From Sphingomonas caseinilytica (GTDB taxonomy: Bacteria > Pseudomonadota > Alphaproteobacteria > Sphingomonadales > Sphingomonadaceae), in assembly GCF_023516455.1 (NCBI RefSeq), contig NZ_JAMGBA010000002.1, forward strand, positions 892,501 through 956,500: a DNA stretch of 64,000 nucleotides, in the 5' to 3' direction. The notes under the pieces were generated by a model, which saw only the letters and a list, made by a program, of their open reading frames with translations, was not told the DNA's origin and did no database searches. Shown one piece after another: positions 1-7,776 of this stretch (positions are counted from its first letter, which is position 1; each line of letters starts with the position of its first letter). A program made the position numbers and the translations under genes.

Positions 1-71
1 GCCAGCGCACGCACACCAATGCGCGCACTCGCAAGGGCAAGGCCAAGCCGATCGCCGGCAAGAAGAAGTAA
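1..71 (+). CDS. rpsM: 30S ribosomal protein S13, 3' end (partial)
   Basis: Only the last 22 codons are inside the window. The third frame reads QRTHTNARTRKGKAKPI followed by a lysine-rich end and a TAA stop at 69-71, which is the basic C-terminal tail typical of S13. S13 sits in the head of the small ribosomal subunit and touches the tRNAs. Its position directly before rpsK and rpoA is the standard alpha-operon order. The start lies outside the window, so full length cannot be judged. Confidence 0.93.
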   Translation, partial: QRTHTNARTRKGKAKPIAGKKK

Positions 72-140
72 GCTCGAAGTGAGTGACCGCGTGGGACGCG
101 GTTGCGAGACCGAGCTCAGCTAAAGATTTAGGGATTTCCT

Positions 141-530
141 ATGGCACAAGCACCACAGCGCATTCGCCGCCGCGAGCGCAAGAACATCACTTCTGGCGTC
201 GCGCATGTGAACGCCAGCTTCAACAACACCATGATCACCATCACCGACGCGCAGGGCAATGCGATTGCCTGGTCCAGCGCCGGCATGATGGGCTTCAAGG
301 GCAGCCGTAAGTCCACTCCGTACGCGGCACAGGTCGCGGCGGAAGACGCAGGCCGCAAGGCCGCCGAGCATGGCGTCCGCACCCTCGAAGTCGAAGTGAA
401 GGGCCCGGGTTCGGGCCGCGAGAGCGCGCTTCGCGCACTCCAGGCGGTCGGTTTCCAGATCACGTCCATCCGCGACGTGACCCCGATCCCGCACAACGGC
501 GTCCGCCCGTCCAAGCGCCGCCGCGTCTGA
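141..530 (+). CDS. rpsK: 30S ribosomal protein S11
   Basis: Encodes 129 residues, the usual length of S11, a platform protein of the small subunit that binds 16S rRNA near the mRNA exit. The family core is plain: an NNT-ITITD-GN segment at about 28-40, WSSAG at about 44-48, and a very conserved end with [17 protein letters not shown] followed by KRRRV. An AGGGA ribosome binding site precedes the ATG. It lies 69 bases after rpsM and about 100 bases before rpoA on the same strand, so all three are probably co-transcribed. Confidence 0.97.
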   Translation: MAQAPQRIRRRERKNITSGVAHVNASFNNTMITITDAQGNAIAWSSAGMMGFKGSRKSTPYAAQVAAEDAGRKAAEHGVRTLEVEVKGPGSGRESALRALQAVGFQITSIRDVTPIPHNGVRPSKRRRV

Positions 531-634
531 CCGTTTCGCCCGAACTCATCCTTCGGGCGAGTGGTTGGAAAGAAAGTAGTTCAAAATCAGGAGTTTAGCG
601 GGACGCCGCGACTCCGCACTGCCAAGGAAGAAAC

Positions 635-1711
635 ATGGCCGTCAACGCAAAGAACTGGCAGGAACTCAAGAAGCCGAACGCTCTGGAGCGCAAGCCCGGC
701 ACCGACGTTCGCCGCAAGGCGGTGTTCGTGGCCGAGCCGCTGGAGCGCGGTTTCGGCATGACGCTCGGCAACAGCCTGCGCCGCGTGCTCCTGAGCTCGC
801 TGCAGGGCGCCGCCGTCACCTCGATCAAGATCGAAGGCGTGCTTCATGAGTTCTCGAGCCTCGCAGGGGTTCGCGAGGACGTTACCGACATCATCCTCAA
901 CGTGAAGCAGATCGCGCTGAAGATGGAAGGCGAAGGCCCGAAGCGGCTTCAGCTGTCGGCCACTGGCCCGGGCGAAGTCACCGCCGGCCAGATCGCCACC
1001 ACCGGCGACATCGAAGTCACCAATCCGGAACTGGTCATCTGCCACCTGGACGATGGCGCGACGCTCAACATGGAGCTGACCGCGGACGTCGGTAAGGGCT
1101 ATGTCCCGGCCGCCGCCAACCGTCCGGCCGATGCGCCGATCGGCCTGATCCCGGTTGACGCTCTCTACGGTCCGGTCCGCCAGGTCGCCTACAAGGTGGA
1201 AAACACCCGCGTCGGCCAGGAACTGGACTATGACAAGCTGACCCTGACCATCGAGACTGACGGCACGATCACGCCGGAAGACTCGCTGGGCTACGCCGCC
1301 AAGATCCTTCAGGACCAGCTGCAGCTGTTCGTCCACTTCGACGACAGCCAGATCCGCATGGCTCCGGCCGCCGGCGTGGTTGGCACCGCTGGTGTCCCGG
1401 GAGCACCGGAAGGCGCAACCACCGACACCAACCAGCTCAACCGCTACCTCCTCAAGAAGGTCGATGAGCTGGAACTGTCGGTCCGCAGCGCCAACTGCCT
1501 GAAGAACGACAACATCATCTACATCGGCGACCTGGTCCAGAAGACCGAGGCCGAGATGCTCCGCACGCCGAACTTCGGCCGCAAGAGCCTCAACGAGATC
1601 AAGGAAGTCCTTGCCTCGATGGGCCTGCGCCTCGGCATGGACATCCCAGGCTGGCCGCCGGAAAACATCGAAGAGATGGCCAAGAAGCTCGAACAAGAGC
1701 TCCTGGGTTAA
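635..1711 (+). CDS. rpoA: DNA-directed RNA polymerase subunit alpha
   Basis: 358 residues. The N-terminal domain (about 1-235) dimerises and nucleates polymerase assembly; it shows the conserved [17 protein letters not shown] segment near residue 35-55. A linker rich in Gly, Ala and Pro (about 240-275) joins the C-terminal domain, recognised by [11 protein letters not shown] and the helix-hairpin-helix region around [12 protein letters not shown], which contacts UP elements and activators. AAGGAAG lies just before the ATG. A strong intrinsic terminator follows 32 bases after the stop. In most relatives rplQ comes next; here rplQ is 3.1 kb away. Confidence 0.98.
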   Translation: MAVNAKNWQELKKPNALERKPGTDVRRKAVFVAEPLERGFGMTLGNSLRRVLLSSLQGAAVTSIKIEGVLHEFSSLAGVREDVTDIILNVKQIALKMEGEGPKRLQLSATGPGEVTAGQIATTGDIEVTNPELVICHLDDGATLNMELTADVGKGYVPAAANRPADAPIGLIPVDALYGPVRQVAYKVENTRVGQELDYDKLTLTIETDGTITPEDSLGYAAKILQDQLQLFVHFDDSQIRMAPAAGVVGTAGVPGAPEGATTDTNQLNRYLLKKVDELELSVRSANCLKNDNIIYIGDLVQKTEAEMLRTPNFGRKSLNEIKEVLASMGLRLGMDIPGWPPENIEEMAKKLEQELLG

Positions 1712-1743
1712 AGCCCAGCCGCTTTTTCAGTTTGCGTAAAGAA

Positions 1744-1772
1744 GGGTCGTGGCGAAAGCCGCGGCCCTTTTT
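1744..1772 (+). terminator. intrinsic terminator after rpoA
   Basis: A 10-base-pair stem, GGGTCGTGGC with GCCGCGGCCC, closed by a GAAA loop and followed by five T. It ends the rpsM-rpsK-rpoA transcript. The 35 bases from 1741 match the region from 5294 (after rplQ) at all but four positions, counted by eye. Confidence 0.9.
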
Positions 1773-1879
1773 GCTTGGGCTCCGGTGACAGGGCGGGCCT
1801 CGCATCGGACAGGCCGAGCGCCCGCGTCCAACTGCCACTCGTTCATTACCTTTCCCCGAAGATCGAGGAGTGTACGAGT

Positions 1880-2182
1880 ATGAAACTCATTCTTGCGGCC
1901 ATCGCCGCTGCCGGCCTAGCCGCGCCCGCCATGTCACAGGGCGTGGGCGGAATCATCCTGACAAACACCGAATTCCAGGGTGGATTCAGCAACAACGGCC
2001 AATGCACCGCTGCGCTCGCCAAGGTGCGCAACAAGCAGCGGCTCGACGCGTCCCTGCGCGGCGAAGCCTATCGCAGCCTGTCCGCTTCGGCCTTCCAGAA
2101 GGCCAGCCTTCGCACGACCCGATGCGAACGGATCGACGGGCGCCATCGTGTTGTGTTCTATGCCGACGGCTTTCCGGGGTAA
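1880..2182 (+). CDS. small secreted protein, unknown function
   Basis: I do not recognise this family. The product is about 100 residues and starts with a clear signal peptide (MKLILAAIAAAGLAAPAMSQ, cleavage probably after AMS). The mature part has two cysteines, one near residue 40 (NNGQCTAAL) and one near 79 (RTTRCERID), which could form a disulfide in the periplasm. I chose the ATG at 1880 because the signal peptide begins there and GAGGAG lies 11 bases upstream; an upstream GTG at 1775 would add 35 residues ahead of the signal peptide. It stands alone between two terminators. Confidence 0.7.
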   Translation: MKLILAAIAAAGLAAPAMSQGVGGIILTNTEFQGGFSNNGQCTAALAKVRNKQRLDASLRGEAYRSLSASAFQKASLRTTRCERIDGRHRVVFYADGFPG

Positions 2183-2200
2183 CCGGACGCCATGAATCAG

Positions 2201-2229
2201 AAGGCCCGCGGCAATCGCTGCGGGCCTTT
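2201..2229. terminator. hairpin terminator between convergent genes
   Basis: AAGGCCCGC and GCGGGCCTT form a 9-base-pair stem with an 11-base loop. The stem has A residues on its left side and T residues on its right, so it can act in both directions. It lies between the plus-strand small secreted protein gene and the minus-strand 72-residue gene. Confidence 0.75.
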
Positions 2230-2252
2230 GCTATTCCGGTCTTAGCGGACGG

Positions 2253-2471
2253 TCAGGCCATTTCTCTGAAGCAATAGGCGCCAGCCGTGCGATGGGCCTG
2301 CGCCATTTCCGCGTCGCTGAACGGAAGCGGCGCCTTCAATGCCTTCAGATGCTGGAGATAGGTCTCGACCAATTGGAGCCGGCGAAAGCGCGCGGCTTCG
2401 GTGACGGCGCGCGACGCGGCAGCCATCTCCTCATAGGCGCGGCGTCGATAATAGCGAATGTCAGACTCCAC
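2253..2471 (-). CDS. small conserved-looking hypothetical protein
   Basis: 72 residues, rich in Arg, Ala and Glu, and probably all-helical. It starts MESDIRYYRRRAYEEM and ends with a His- and Cys-containing tail. No signal peptide or membrane segment is visible, so it is likely cytoplasmic. The pattern of one Tyr-Tyr-Arg-rich helix followed by a second amphipathic helix resembles short uncharacterised proteins common in sphingomonads, but I cannot name a family. The stop is near a shared terminator. It is divergent from nothing nearby and probably has its own promoter in 2472-2563. Confidence 0.6.
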   Translation of the reverse strand: MESDIRYYRRRAYEEMAAASRAVTEAARFRRLQLVETYLQHLKALKAPLPFSDAEMAQAHRTAGAYCFREMA

Positions 2472-2563
2472 GGCCGTCCCCTCCCAAAGAACAGTCGCCT
2501 CGTTAACGCACGAGTCGGAGCGCGCAATTTAACGGATGCTTGCCCAACGTCGAGTCCGGACGC

Positions 2564-2950
2564 TTAACCAGCCACTGCTTGGCGTGGGCTTGCGCGGAAA
2601 CCGACAACGCAAAGAACCAGCATCGCCAAGTTCGCCGCGAAGTCGAGCATCATCCACTCGTTGAACAGCGGCACGACGAAGACGAACCAATAGTTGAACC
2701 AGAAGAACGGGAGCAGCGCCAAGCCGTAGGCCAGGAAGGTGGCCCGGGTGAACCGGCTGAAGGCGGCGAAAATTCCGGCCAGCATCGCTTGCGCCCCGAA
2801 ACAGCCCATCATCACCGCAGAGGTCGCAGTGCCATGGTAATGTTCGGGCCGGAAGGTCAGTCGCTCGACCATTTGCGGGAAGAACAGGCACCAGGCACCC
2901 AGGACAAGGAACGGTACGGCGATGAGCCGTTGCGCGACGATCGGGGTCAT
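2564..2950 (-). CDS. small integral membrane protein, unknown function
   Basis: 128 residues with about four hydrophobic helices: one near the start, one around the Gly/Ala-rich MMGCFGAQAMLAGIF segment, one around ALLPFFWFNYWFVFVVPLF, and one near LAMLVLCVVGF. It resembles short uncharacterised inner-membrane proteins; I cannot assign a function. Its ATG overlaps the stop of the upstream propeller gene by four bases (ATGA type), so the two are translationally coupled and probably act together. Both are part of the block that separates rpoA from rplQ. Confidence 0.72.
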   Translation of the reverse strand: MTPIVAQRLIAVPFLVLGAWCLFFPQMVERLTFRPEHYHGTATSAVMMGCFGAQAMLAGIFAAFSRFTRATFLAYGLALLPFFWFNYWFVFVVPLFNEWMMLDFAANLAMLVLCVVGFRASPRQAVAG

Positions 2951-4170
2951 TGCGCGCGGCTAAAAACGGTGCCGTGAACCATTGCCTTGCCTGACGCGCC
3001 ATGCGGCCAGTCGGGGCGATCGAACTGGATGCCGCCGCCGGTCCCGAACCGCTCGTCCAGGGCAAGCTGGCCGGTTTCCTGGTCGAACTTCAGCATAGCC
3101 AGCCAGCTATCGACCATGCCGGTGACAACGACGCGGTCGCTATTCCGGTCCGCGGCAATCCAGTGGGGCACGTGGAAGCCATGGGGCATCGTCAGCCTTG
3201 ATACCTCGACCGGCTTATCGGGATTGCTGGTATCGAGGACGACCAGGCCGTTAATGGCGCCGACCGTCTGGATCCAGTATTTGCCGACGACGAGCGGGAC
3301 CGCGCACATGTCGTGTAGGCCCGGGCCTGACGGAAAGGCGTGCACTTGCCTGGCGGTGGGCTTCGCGGAGGTGATCCCGTCGATCTTGAACAGGCCGCAG
3401 GTGAAGGTGTTCACATAGACGCTTCCGTCGGCGAGCAGGCGCGGCTCCGCCGGGAAGATATTGTGCTTGCCCTTGTCGCCGTCCGGAAGCGCGACGCTGG
3501 CCAGCAGCTGCAATTCGCTCAGCGACCAGACCTGGACGTGGCTGGTATCCGGGCTCTTCCAGCTTGGTCCCATGCCCATATCGGTGCTGGTGGTGATGAC
3601 GCGGTCGGCGGCCGGTGCGATTGCCAGGCTGTAGGGCCAGTTGATCGCGGTTGGAATGTCGGGCGTGGCGGAAGGCGTCGCGCGGACCAATTGACCACGC
3701 TCGTCGAGTTCGACGAGCCCGCCGGGCGGGGCATATTTGTCGCCGATCGACTGGAAGGTGACGAGCGTGTTCCCGCTCGGCAAGCGGGCAAAGCTGTGCG
3801 GATAGCTATACTGACCGGCGCGCTTGAAATCGGCCGCGACACGCGGTTTCAGCGGGTCGGCGATGTCCAGGACGAAACTGTGGCTCGCCTTCCAGCCGTT
3901 GGCGAACAAGGTCGTGCCCGGCGGCGTTTCATATTCGATGTGATGCGGCATCGTCGCCTTGGTGCCAGTCGGCGCGGTAGCAACGACCTTGCCATAGCTC
4001 GCACTTGCCGGATCGGCATCGATGACCGCGAGAAAGTCGCTGTCCTTCTCATCCGCATCGCCTGCCCAGGCGTAGAGATATTGCGCCGGTCTTGTCGTTT
4101 CTGCAGCCGCAGCAGCACCGCTGAAACCCGCCAAAAAAATAGCTGAAATTACTAGTGCAGCGTTCGCCAT
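2947..4170 (-). CDS. secreted beta-propeller resembling SBP56 / selenium-binding protein family
   Basis: 407 residues with an N-terminal signal peptide (about 1-23, ending AAAAAETT), so it is exported. The rest looks like a blade-repeat protein. Motifs recalling the SBP56/methanethiol oxidase group are PHHIEYE (His76-His77), YPHSF, LHDMC, GFHVPHW and WPHGASG; such His-rich loops bind metal in that family. Overall similarity looks remote, so methanethiol oxidase activity is not claimed. It is the first gene of a two-gene operon with the 128-residue membrane protein. An alternative is a general YVTN-type periplasmic propeller. Confidence 0.72.
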   Translation of the reverse strand: MANAALVISAIFLAGFSGAAAAAETTRPAQYLYAWAGDADEKDSDFLAVIDADPASASYGKVVATAPTGTKATMPHHIEYETPPGTTLFANGWKASHSFVLDIADPLKPRVAADFKRAGQYSYPHSFARLPSGNTLVTFQSIGDKYAPPGGLVELDERGQLVRATPSATPDIPTAINWPYSLAIAPAADRVITTSTDMGMGPSWKSPDTSHVQVWSLSELQLLASVALPDGDKGKHNIFPAEPRLLADGSVYVNTFTCGLFKIDGITSAKPTARQVHAFPSGPGLHDMCAVPLVVGKYWIQTVGAINGLVVLDTSNPDKPVEVSRLTMPHGFHVPHWIAADRNSDRVVVTGMVDSWLAMLKFDQETGQLALDERFGTGGGIQFDRPDWPHGASGKAMVHGTVFSRAQ

Positions 4171-4274
4171 GGCCTGCCCCTCACGGCTGTGGAAAATTCG
4201 CTGGCGTCGAGGCTGGTCCCGGGAGGGGCACTAGTCAAGGTAAGCGAGCCGTCCGGCCCAACCGTCCCGTCCCG

Positions 4275-4604
4275 TCATTCCATCTCCGAGCCCTTGGCCG
4301 CGCCCCGATGGCCGAGCACGAAGCCCGCAATGCCGCTGAGAAGCGCGATCACCGCTTCGCCCTCGATGACGCCCATCAGGCCCAGCAAAGATGCTGCCAG
4401 CACGATCATCATGATGGTCGCAAGCTTGGGAACGTCCGTCTGCCGCAGGATCCCCGCAATACCGGACGCGGACAGATTGCCCTTCCAGAACATCGTGATG
4501 TAAACGATGGCCGCGCCACCGATCAGAATTCCAAATGCAATCAACAGGAACTGGGCGAGCTGGAGGATGAAATCCAGAAGCTCGGGGGTTACGCCATTCG
4601 CCAT
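4275..4604 (-). CDS. small integral membrane protein, unknown function
   Basis: 109 residues starting MANGVTPELLDFILQLAQF. Three hydrophobic helices are visible: LLIAFGILIGGAAIVYITMFW, LATIMMIVLAASLLGLM and AVIALLSGIAGFVLGH. The ATG at 4604 was chosen over longer upstream options because GGGAGA lies a few bases before it and the upstream extension is not hydrophobic or conserved in style. Family unknown. It is transcribed away from rplQ; the 245 bases between them must hold both promoters. Confidence 0.7.
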   Translation of the reverse strand: MANGVTPELLDFILQLAQFLLIAFGILIGGAAIVYITMFWKGNLSASGIAGILRQTDVPKLATIMMIVLAASLLGLMGVIEGEAVIALLSGIAGFVLGHRGAAKGSEME

Positions 4605-4849
4605 CGCAGGTCTCCCACCGTCCTCATGCCGGAATTTATCCGATGCCGTTGAAGTCGCCAATGAAATAACGGGGCCGGAATGAGCGCCGCTCAAACTTGA
4701 CTCCGCGCGCGTAATCGGGTTGAGGAGCCCGCGACGGCGGGGCTCGTGGCCTCGCCATTGCTTTTTAAGGGAAAAGGGGCGGCTCCCAATCAAGTCCGCC
4801 TGGCTGGGGTTACCTTACACGGACCCCTGACGAACGAAGGAAGAAGATC

Positions 4850-5266
4850 ATGCGTCATCGCGTCGCCGGCCGTAAGCTGCAGCGCACCTCGGCCCACCGT
4901 GCGGCAATGTTCCGCAACATGGCCGCAGCCCTCATCAAGCATGAGCAGATCACCACCACCACCGCCAAGGCGAAGGAGCTCCGCCCCTACGTCGAGAAGC
5001 TGGTCACGCTGGCCAAGAAGGGCGGCCTTTCGAACCGCCGCCTGGCCCATGCGCGCCTGATGGACGACACGCAGCTTGTGAAGCTGTTCGACGTCATCGC
5101 CGCGCGCTACGCCGACCGCAACGGTGGCTACACCCGCGTCATCAAGGCCGGCATCCGCGCGTCGGACGCTGCCCCGATCGCGATCATCGAATTCGTCGAC
5201 CGCGACACCTCGGCCAAGGGCCAGGATTCGGGTCCGGTCATGATTGACGAGGAAGCCGAAGCCTAA
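4850..5266 (+). CDS. rplQ: 50S ribosomal protein L17
   Basis: 138 residues, the usual length. The start [17 protein letters not shown] and the segment [20 protein letters not shown] are family hallmarks. L17 is a large-subunit protein near the exit tunnel. GAAGGAAG precedes the ATG. In most proteobacteria rplQ directly follows rpoA in one operon; here it stands alone with a 245-base upstream gap that must carry its own promoter, so its supply is uncoupled from S13, S11 and alpha at the transcription level. A GC-rich hairpin is present at 4725-4745 in the leader. Confidence 0.97.
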   Translation: MRHRVAGRKLQRTSAHRAAMFRNMAAALIKHEQITTTTAKAKELRPYVEKLVTLAKKGGLSNRRLAHARLMDDTQLVKLFDVIAARYADRNGGYTRVIKAGIRASDAAPIAIIEFVDRDTSAKGQDSGPVMIDEEAEA

Positions 5267-5296
5267 GCCTTCGCTTTCACAGCCAGGAACAACGAA

Positions 5297-5325
5297 GGGT
5301 CGCGGCCGATGCCGCGGCCCTTTTT
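5297..5325 (+). terminator. intrinsic terminator after rplQ
   Basis: GGGTCGCGGC pairs with GCCGCGGCCC around a CGAT loop and is followed by five T. It is nearly the same sequence as the rpoA terminator. Confidence 0.9.
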
Positions 5326-5366
5326 GCATGCTGGCATGAAGGGGCGTGGGCGCCTATCTGAGCCCC

Positions 5367-6032
5367 ATGAGCAAGCCCATCAAGATCGACTTCGTTTCCG
5401 ACGTGTCATGCCCGTGGTGCGTCATCGGCCTTAAGGGGCTGGAACAGGCTTTGGAACGTGTCCCTGAGGTGCAGGCGGAAGTTCGGTTCCAGCCGTTCGA
5501 GCTTAATCCGAATATGCCACCGGAAGGGCAGCGGCTGGTCGATTATGCGGCGCAGAAATATGGCTCGACACCTGAGCAGCTGGCTGAACGGCGGGCGATG
5601 GTCCGGGAACGGGCGGGGGATCTTGGGTTCACCATCGCGCTGCCCCCGGAAGAAGGGCGGGTGTACAACACGTTTGATGCGCACCGCTTGCTGCATTGGG
5701 CGGGGCAGGAAGGACGGCAGCGGGAGCTGAAGCTCGCGCTGTTCGATGCCTATTTCACCCAGTGCCTCAATCCTGCCGATCACGGCGTGCTTGCCGATGC
5801 GGCGGAGAAGGCCGGCCTGGACCGCGAAGCCGCTGCGGCACTGCTCTCGTCGCATCGGTTCGCGCGGGAAGTGCGGGAAGAGGAAGAGCAATGGCGGGCA
5901 AAGGGCATCAACGCGGTGCCAGCGGTCATCATTAACGATCGCTACCTGATTTCCGGCGGCCAGCCGTCCGAGGTATTCGAGCAGGCGATCCGGAAGATCG
6001 CCGCGGAAGGTGCCGAAGCGCCAGCCGCCTGA
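5367..6032 (+). CDS. DsbA-family (FrnE-like) thiol oxidoreductase
   Basis: 221 residues. The redox motif CPWC is at Cys15-Cys18 in a thioredoxin fold, followed by the long helical insert and a C-terminal AVPAVIINDRYLISGGQPSE segment holding the cis-proline Val-Pro. This is the pattern of the cytoplasmic FrnE/2-hydroxychromene-2-carboxylate isomerase-like branch of DsbA proteins. No signal peptide is present, so it acts in the cytoplasm. The ATG at 5367 gives a typical N-terminus; a GTG at 5346 would add seven residues. Its substrate is unknown. Confidence 0.88.
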   Translation: MSKPIKIDFVSDVSCPWCVIGLKGLEQALERVPEVQAEVRFQPFELNPNMPPEGQRLVDYAAQKYGSTPEQLAERRAMVRERAGDLGFTIALPPEEGRVYNTFDAHRLLHWAGQEGRQRELKLALFDAYFTQCLNPADHGVLADAAEKAGLDREAAAALLSSHRFAREVREEEEQWRAKGINAVPAVIINDRYLISGGQPSEVFEQAIRKIAAEGAEAPAA

Positions 6033-6065
6033 TCCAGCCTAGAATTGCCGGACGGTCTCCCCCAT

Positions 6066-6335
6066 ATGTCCGCCATGCAGAACGAACGGAAAGCGGCCGA
6101 AGCGGAATTCTGGCGGATGGCCCGATGGATCGCCGTCATCGGCGTTGTCATGGCGGCCGGTGCGATCGCCTACCTCGCGGCGACCGGAGAGCTTTATTTC
6201 CATCTGGTCGTGGCGACGATCCTTGGCGTCTTCTTCTCGGTGCTGCTGGGTTGCGGACTGTTCGCCTTGTCCTTTTTCAGCGACAAGAGCGGCCACGACC
6301 AGTCGGTCAGCGACGCGACCAGCCGCAAGGAATAA
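6066..6335 (+). CDS. small two-helix membrane protein
   Basis: About 89 residues. After a short charged start (NERKAAEAEFWRMARW) there are two membrane helices, WIAVIGVVMAAGAIAYLAA and VVATILGVFFSVLLGCGLFAL, and a polar tail. No family recognised. The start could be the ATG at 6066 or the one at 6075. It follows the DsbA-like gene by 33 bases and may be co-transcribed with it. Confidence 0.68.
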   Translation: MSAMQNERKAAEAEFWRMARWIAVIGVVMAAGAIAYLAATGELYFHLVVATILGVFFSVLLGCGLFALSFFSDKSGHDQSVSDATSRKE

Positions 6336-6457
6336 CCCGGCATTTCGGCAATGTGACAGTCATGTTGCCTCGAATCTGGACAAGTTGAACTTTCGGCTGG
6401 AAAGTATCCCGGTTGCGGGCGTTATTGCCGTTCACAACTCGGGATTTCTGACAGCCT

Positions 6458-6961
6458 ATGAAGCTTTCCTATTTCGCAGCCGTGCCCGCAGCATTTGTGG
6501 TCGTGGCGGCTGTTAGTCCAAGTCTGTGGGCGGCCGAGCAGAAGTCCAGCGCAATGAGCTTCTTCGAAGGGCGGACGGAAAGCCTGGCGACGATCAAGCT
6601 GGTCATGAAGAAGCCCTACAAGTCGCGAAGCATCGGACGCGGCGAAATCAAGCCTGACGGTTCCCTGCTCCTCGTCCAGCGGGTCGAGGATGAGGGGAAG
6701 CCGCCCCATGAGCGGCGATGGCATATCCGGGAGACTTCGCCGGGCAAGTTCACCGGAACCATGTCGGAGGCCAAGGGCCCGATTACGGTCGACGAGGTGG
6801 GCGGTCGATATCGCTTCCGCTTCAAGATGAAGGGCAATGTCTCGGTCGAGCAATGGATCGCGCCATTGCCGGGCGGAAAAACCGCGAGCACCAAGGTCAC
6901 GATCCGCAAGATGGGGATCACGGTCGGCCAATCCGAAGGCACGATCAAGCGGCTCGACTAA
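6458..6961 (+). CDS. secreted protein resembling DUF3833
   Basis: 167 residues with a signal peptide (MKLSYFAAVPAAFVVVAAVS, cleavage near LWAAEQ). The mature part has FFEGRTESLATI, GEIKPDGSLLLVQRVEDEG, RRWHIRE and PGKFTGTMSEAKG segments in the order typical of DUF3833, a beta-rich periplasmic lipoprotein-like family of unknown role; this copy lacks a lipobox. A sequence close to a sigma-EcfG promoter (GGAAA, 16 bases, CGTT) lies at 6399-6423, 35 bases before the ATG, which would make it stress-responsive if real. Confidence 0.72.
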   Translation: MKLSYFAAVPAAFVVVAAVSPSLWAAEQKSSAMSFFEGRTESLATIKLVMKKPYKSRSIGRGEIKPDGSLLLVQRVEDEGKPPHERRWHIRETSPGKFTGTMSEAKGPITVDEVGGRYRFRFKMKGNVSVEQWIAPLPGGKTASTKVTIRKMGITVGQSEGTIKRLD

Positions 6962-6976
6962 AATCGACCTGCGCCC

Positions 6977-6996
6977 GCGTTCAGAAAGCTGAACGC
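6977..6996 (+). other. perfect hairpin between two secreted-protein genes
   Basis: GCGTTCAG and CTGAACGC form a perfect 8-base-pair stem with an AAAG loop, 15 bases after the upstream stop. There is no T run, so it is not a classic terminator; it may be a weak terminator, an operator or an mRNA-end stabiliser. A second stem, CGGGCC/GGCCCG, lies at 7057-7077 in the leader of the next gene. Confidence 0.4.
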
Positions 6997-7099
6997 AAGG
7001 CATCAACCATATTCAGCATCGATGCAGCCGATGACGCATAAAAAGCGTTTCATAGGCGGGCCGAAAAGTGTGGCCCGAGTTTGAGTAGGAGGATGTCTC

Positions 7100-7702
7100 A
7101 TGTCGGTGACGACGAAATTACTGACCGGTGCAGCTGGTCTTGCGGCTCTCGCGGGTTTCGCGACCCCGGCAGCGGCGCAATATTATCCGGGCTACGGATA
7201 TCCCAATAACAACAACAATATCGTTGGCGCGATCATCAACAGCGTCACCGGTTACGGCCGCTATCCGTACGGCAACTATGGGTACAACCAGTATGGCAAC
7301 CAATATGGCAACCAGTATGGCGGCCAGTACGGGTACAACCAGAACGCGGCGGTCGACCAGTGCGCCCGCGCGGTCGAGGCCCGCTTGAATGGCGGCAACG
7401 GCTATTACGGCTACGGCAACATGCCTTATGGCGGCGGTTACAATGGCTACGGCTACAACCAGGGCAATGCCGGCGGTCGCGTCCAGGGCATCACCCGGGT
7501 CGACCGCAAGAGCTACGGCCTGAAGGTCCATGGCGTCGCCAGCTCGGGTTACCGTGGCTACGACGGTTATGGCCGCCAAGGTTACGGCAACTACGGCTAC
7601 AACGCAGGTGCGGACCTGAGCTTTAACTGCGAAGTCCGCAACGATGGCCGGATCCGCGACATCGATATCAACCGCCGTTCGGCTAGCTGGCGCGGTTACT
7701 AA
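7100..7702 (+). CDS. secreted Gly/Tyr/Asn-rich low-complexity protein
   Basis: 200 residues. A signal peptide (MSVTTKLLTGAAGLAALAGF, cleavage after AAA) is followed by low-complexity Gly, Tyr, Asn and Gln sequence: a five-Asn run near residue 37 and repeated QYGNQYGN units near 62-80. Two small ordered parts interrupt it, one around AVDQCARAVEARL and one around ADLSFNCEVRNDGRIRDIDI; each carries one Cys, so a disulfide may join them. TAGGAGGA precedes the ATG. No enzyme motif is present. The composition is prion-like and suggests a surface or matrix protein that self-associates, but this is inference. Confidence 0.75.
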   Translation: MSVTTKLLTGAAGLAALAGFATPAAAQYYPGYGYPNNNNNIVGAIINSVTGYGRYPYGNYGYNQYGNQYGNQYGGQYGYNQNAAVDQCARAVEARLNGGNGYYGYGNMPYGGGYNGYGYNQGNAGGRVQGITRVDRKSYGLKVHGVASSGYRGYDGYGRQGYGNYGYNAGADLSFNCEVRNDGRIRDIDINRRSASWRGY

Positions 7703-7740
7703 TCGATTGACTTGAGTTTCCCCTTTCCGGGGGAACGGGG

Positions 7741-7776
7741 TGCGCCGGGCTCGAAAGATCCCGGCGCATTTTCTTT
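7741..7776 (+). terminator. intrinsic terminator after the Gly/Tyr/Asn-rich protein gene
   Basis: TGCGCCGGG and CCCGGCGCA form a 9-base-pair stem with a 10-base loop followed by TTTTCTTT. The T tract overlaps the last bases of the converging histidine kinase gene. Confidence 0.85.

Noticed and set aside
587-1696. Long open frame antisense to rpoA
   Set aside because: It mirrors the codon bias of rpoA in GC-rich DNA and has no family motif; rpoA is certain.
4697-4730. TTGACT considered as the -35 box of an rplQ promoter
   Set aside because: No acceptable -10 hexamer lies at 16-18 bases; the real promoter in 4605-4849 cannot be fixed by eye.
7270-7345. Short repeated units that could suggest a CRISPR or minisatellite
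   Set aside because: The repeats are codon-phased QYGN units inside a protein gene, not spacer-separated repeats.
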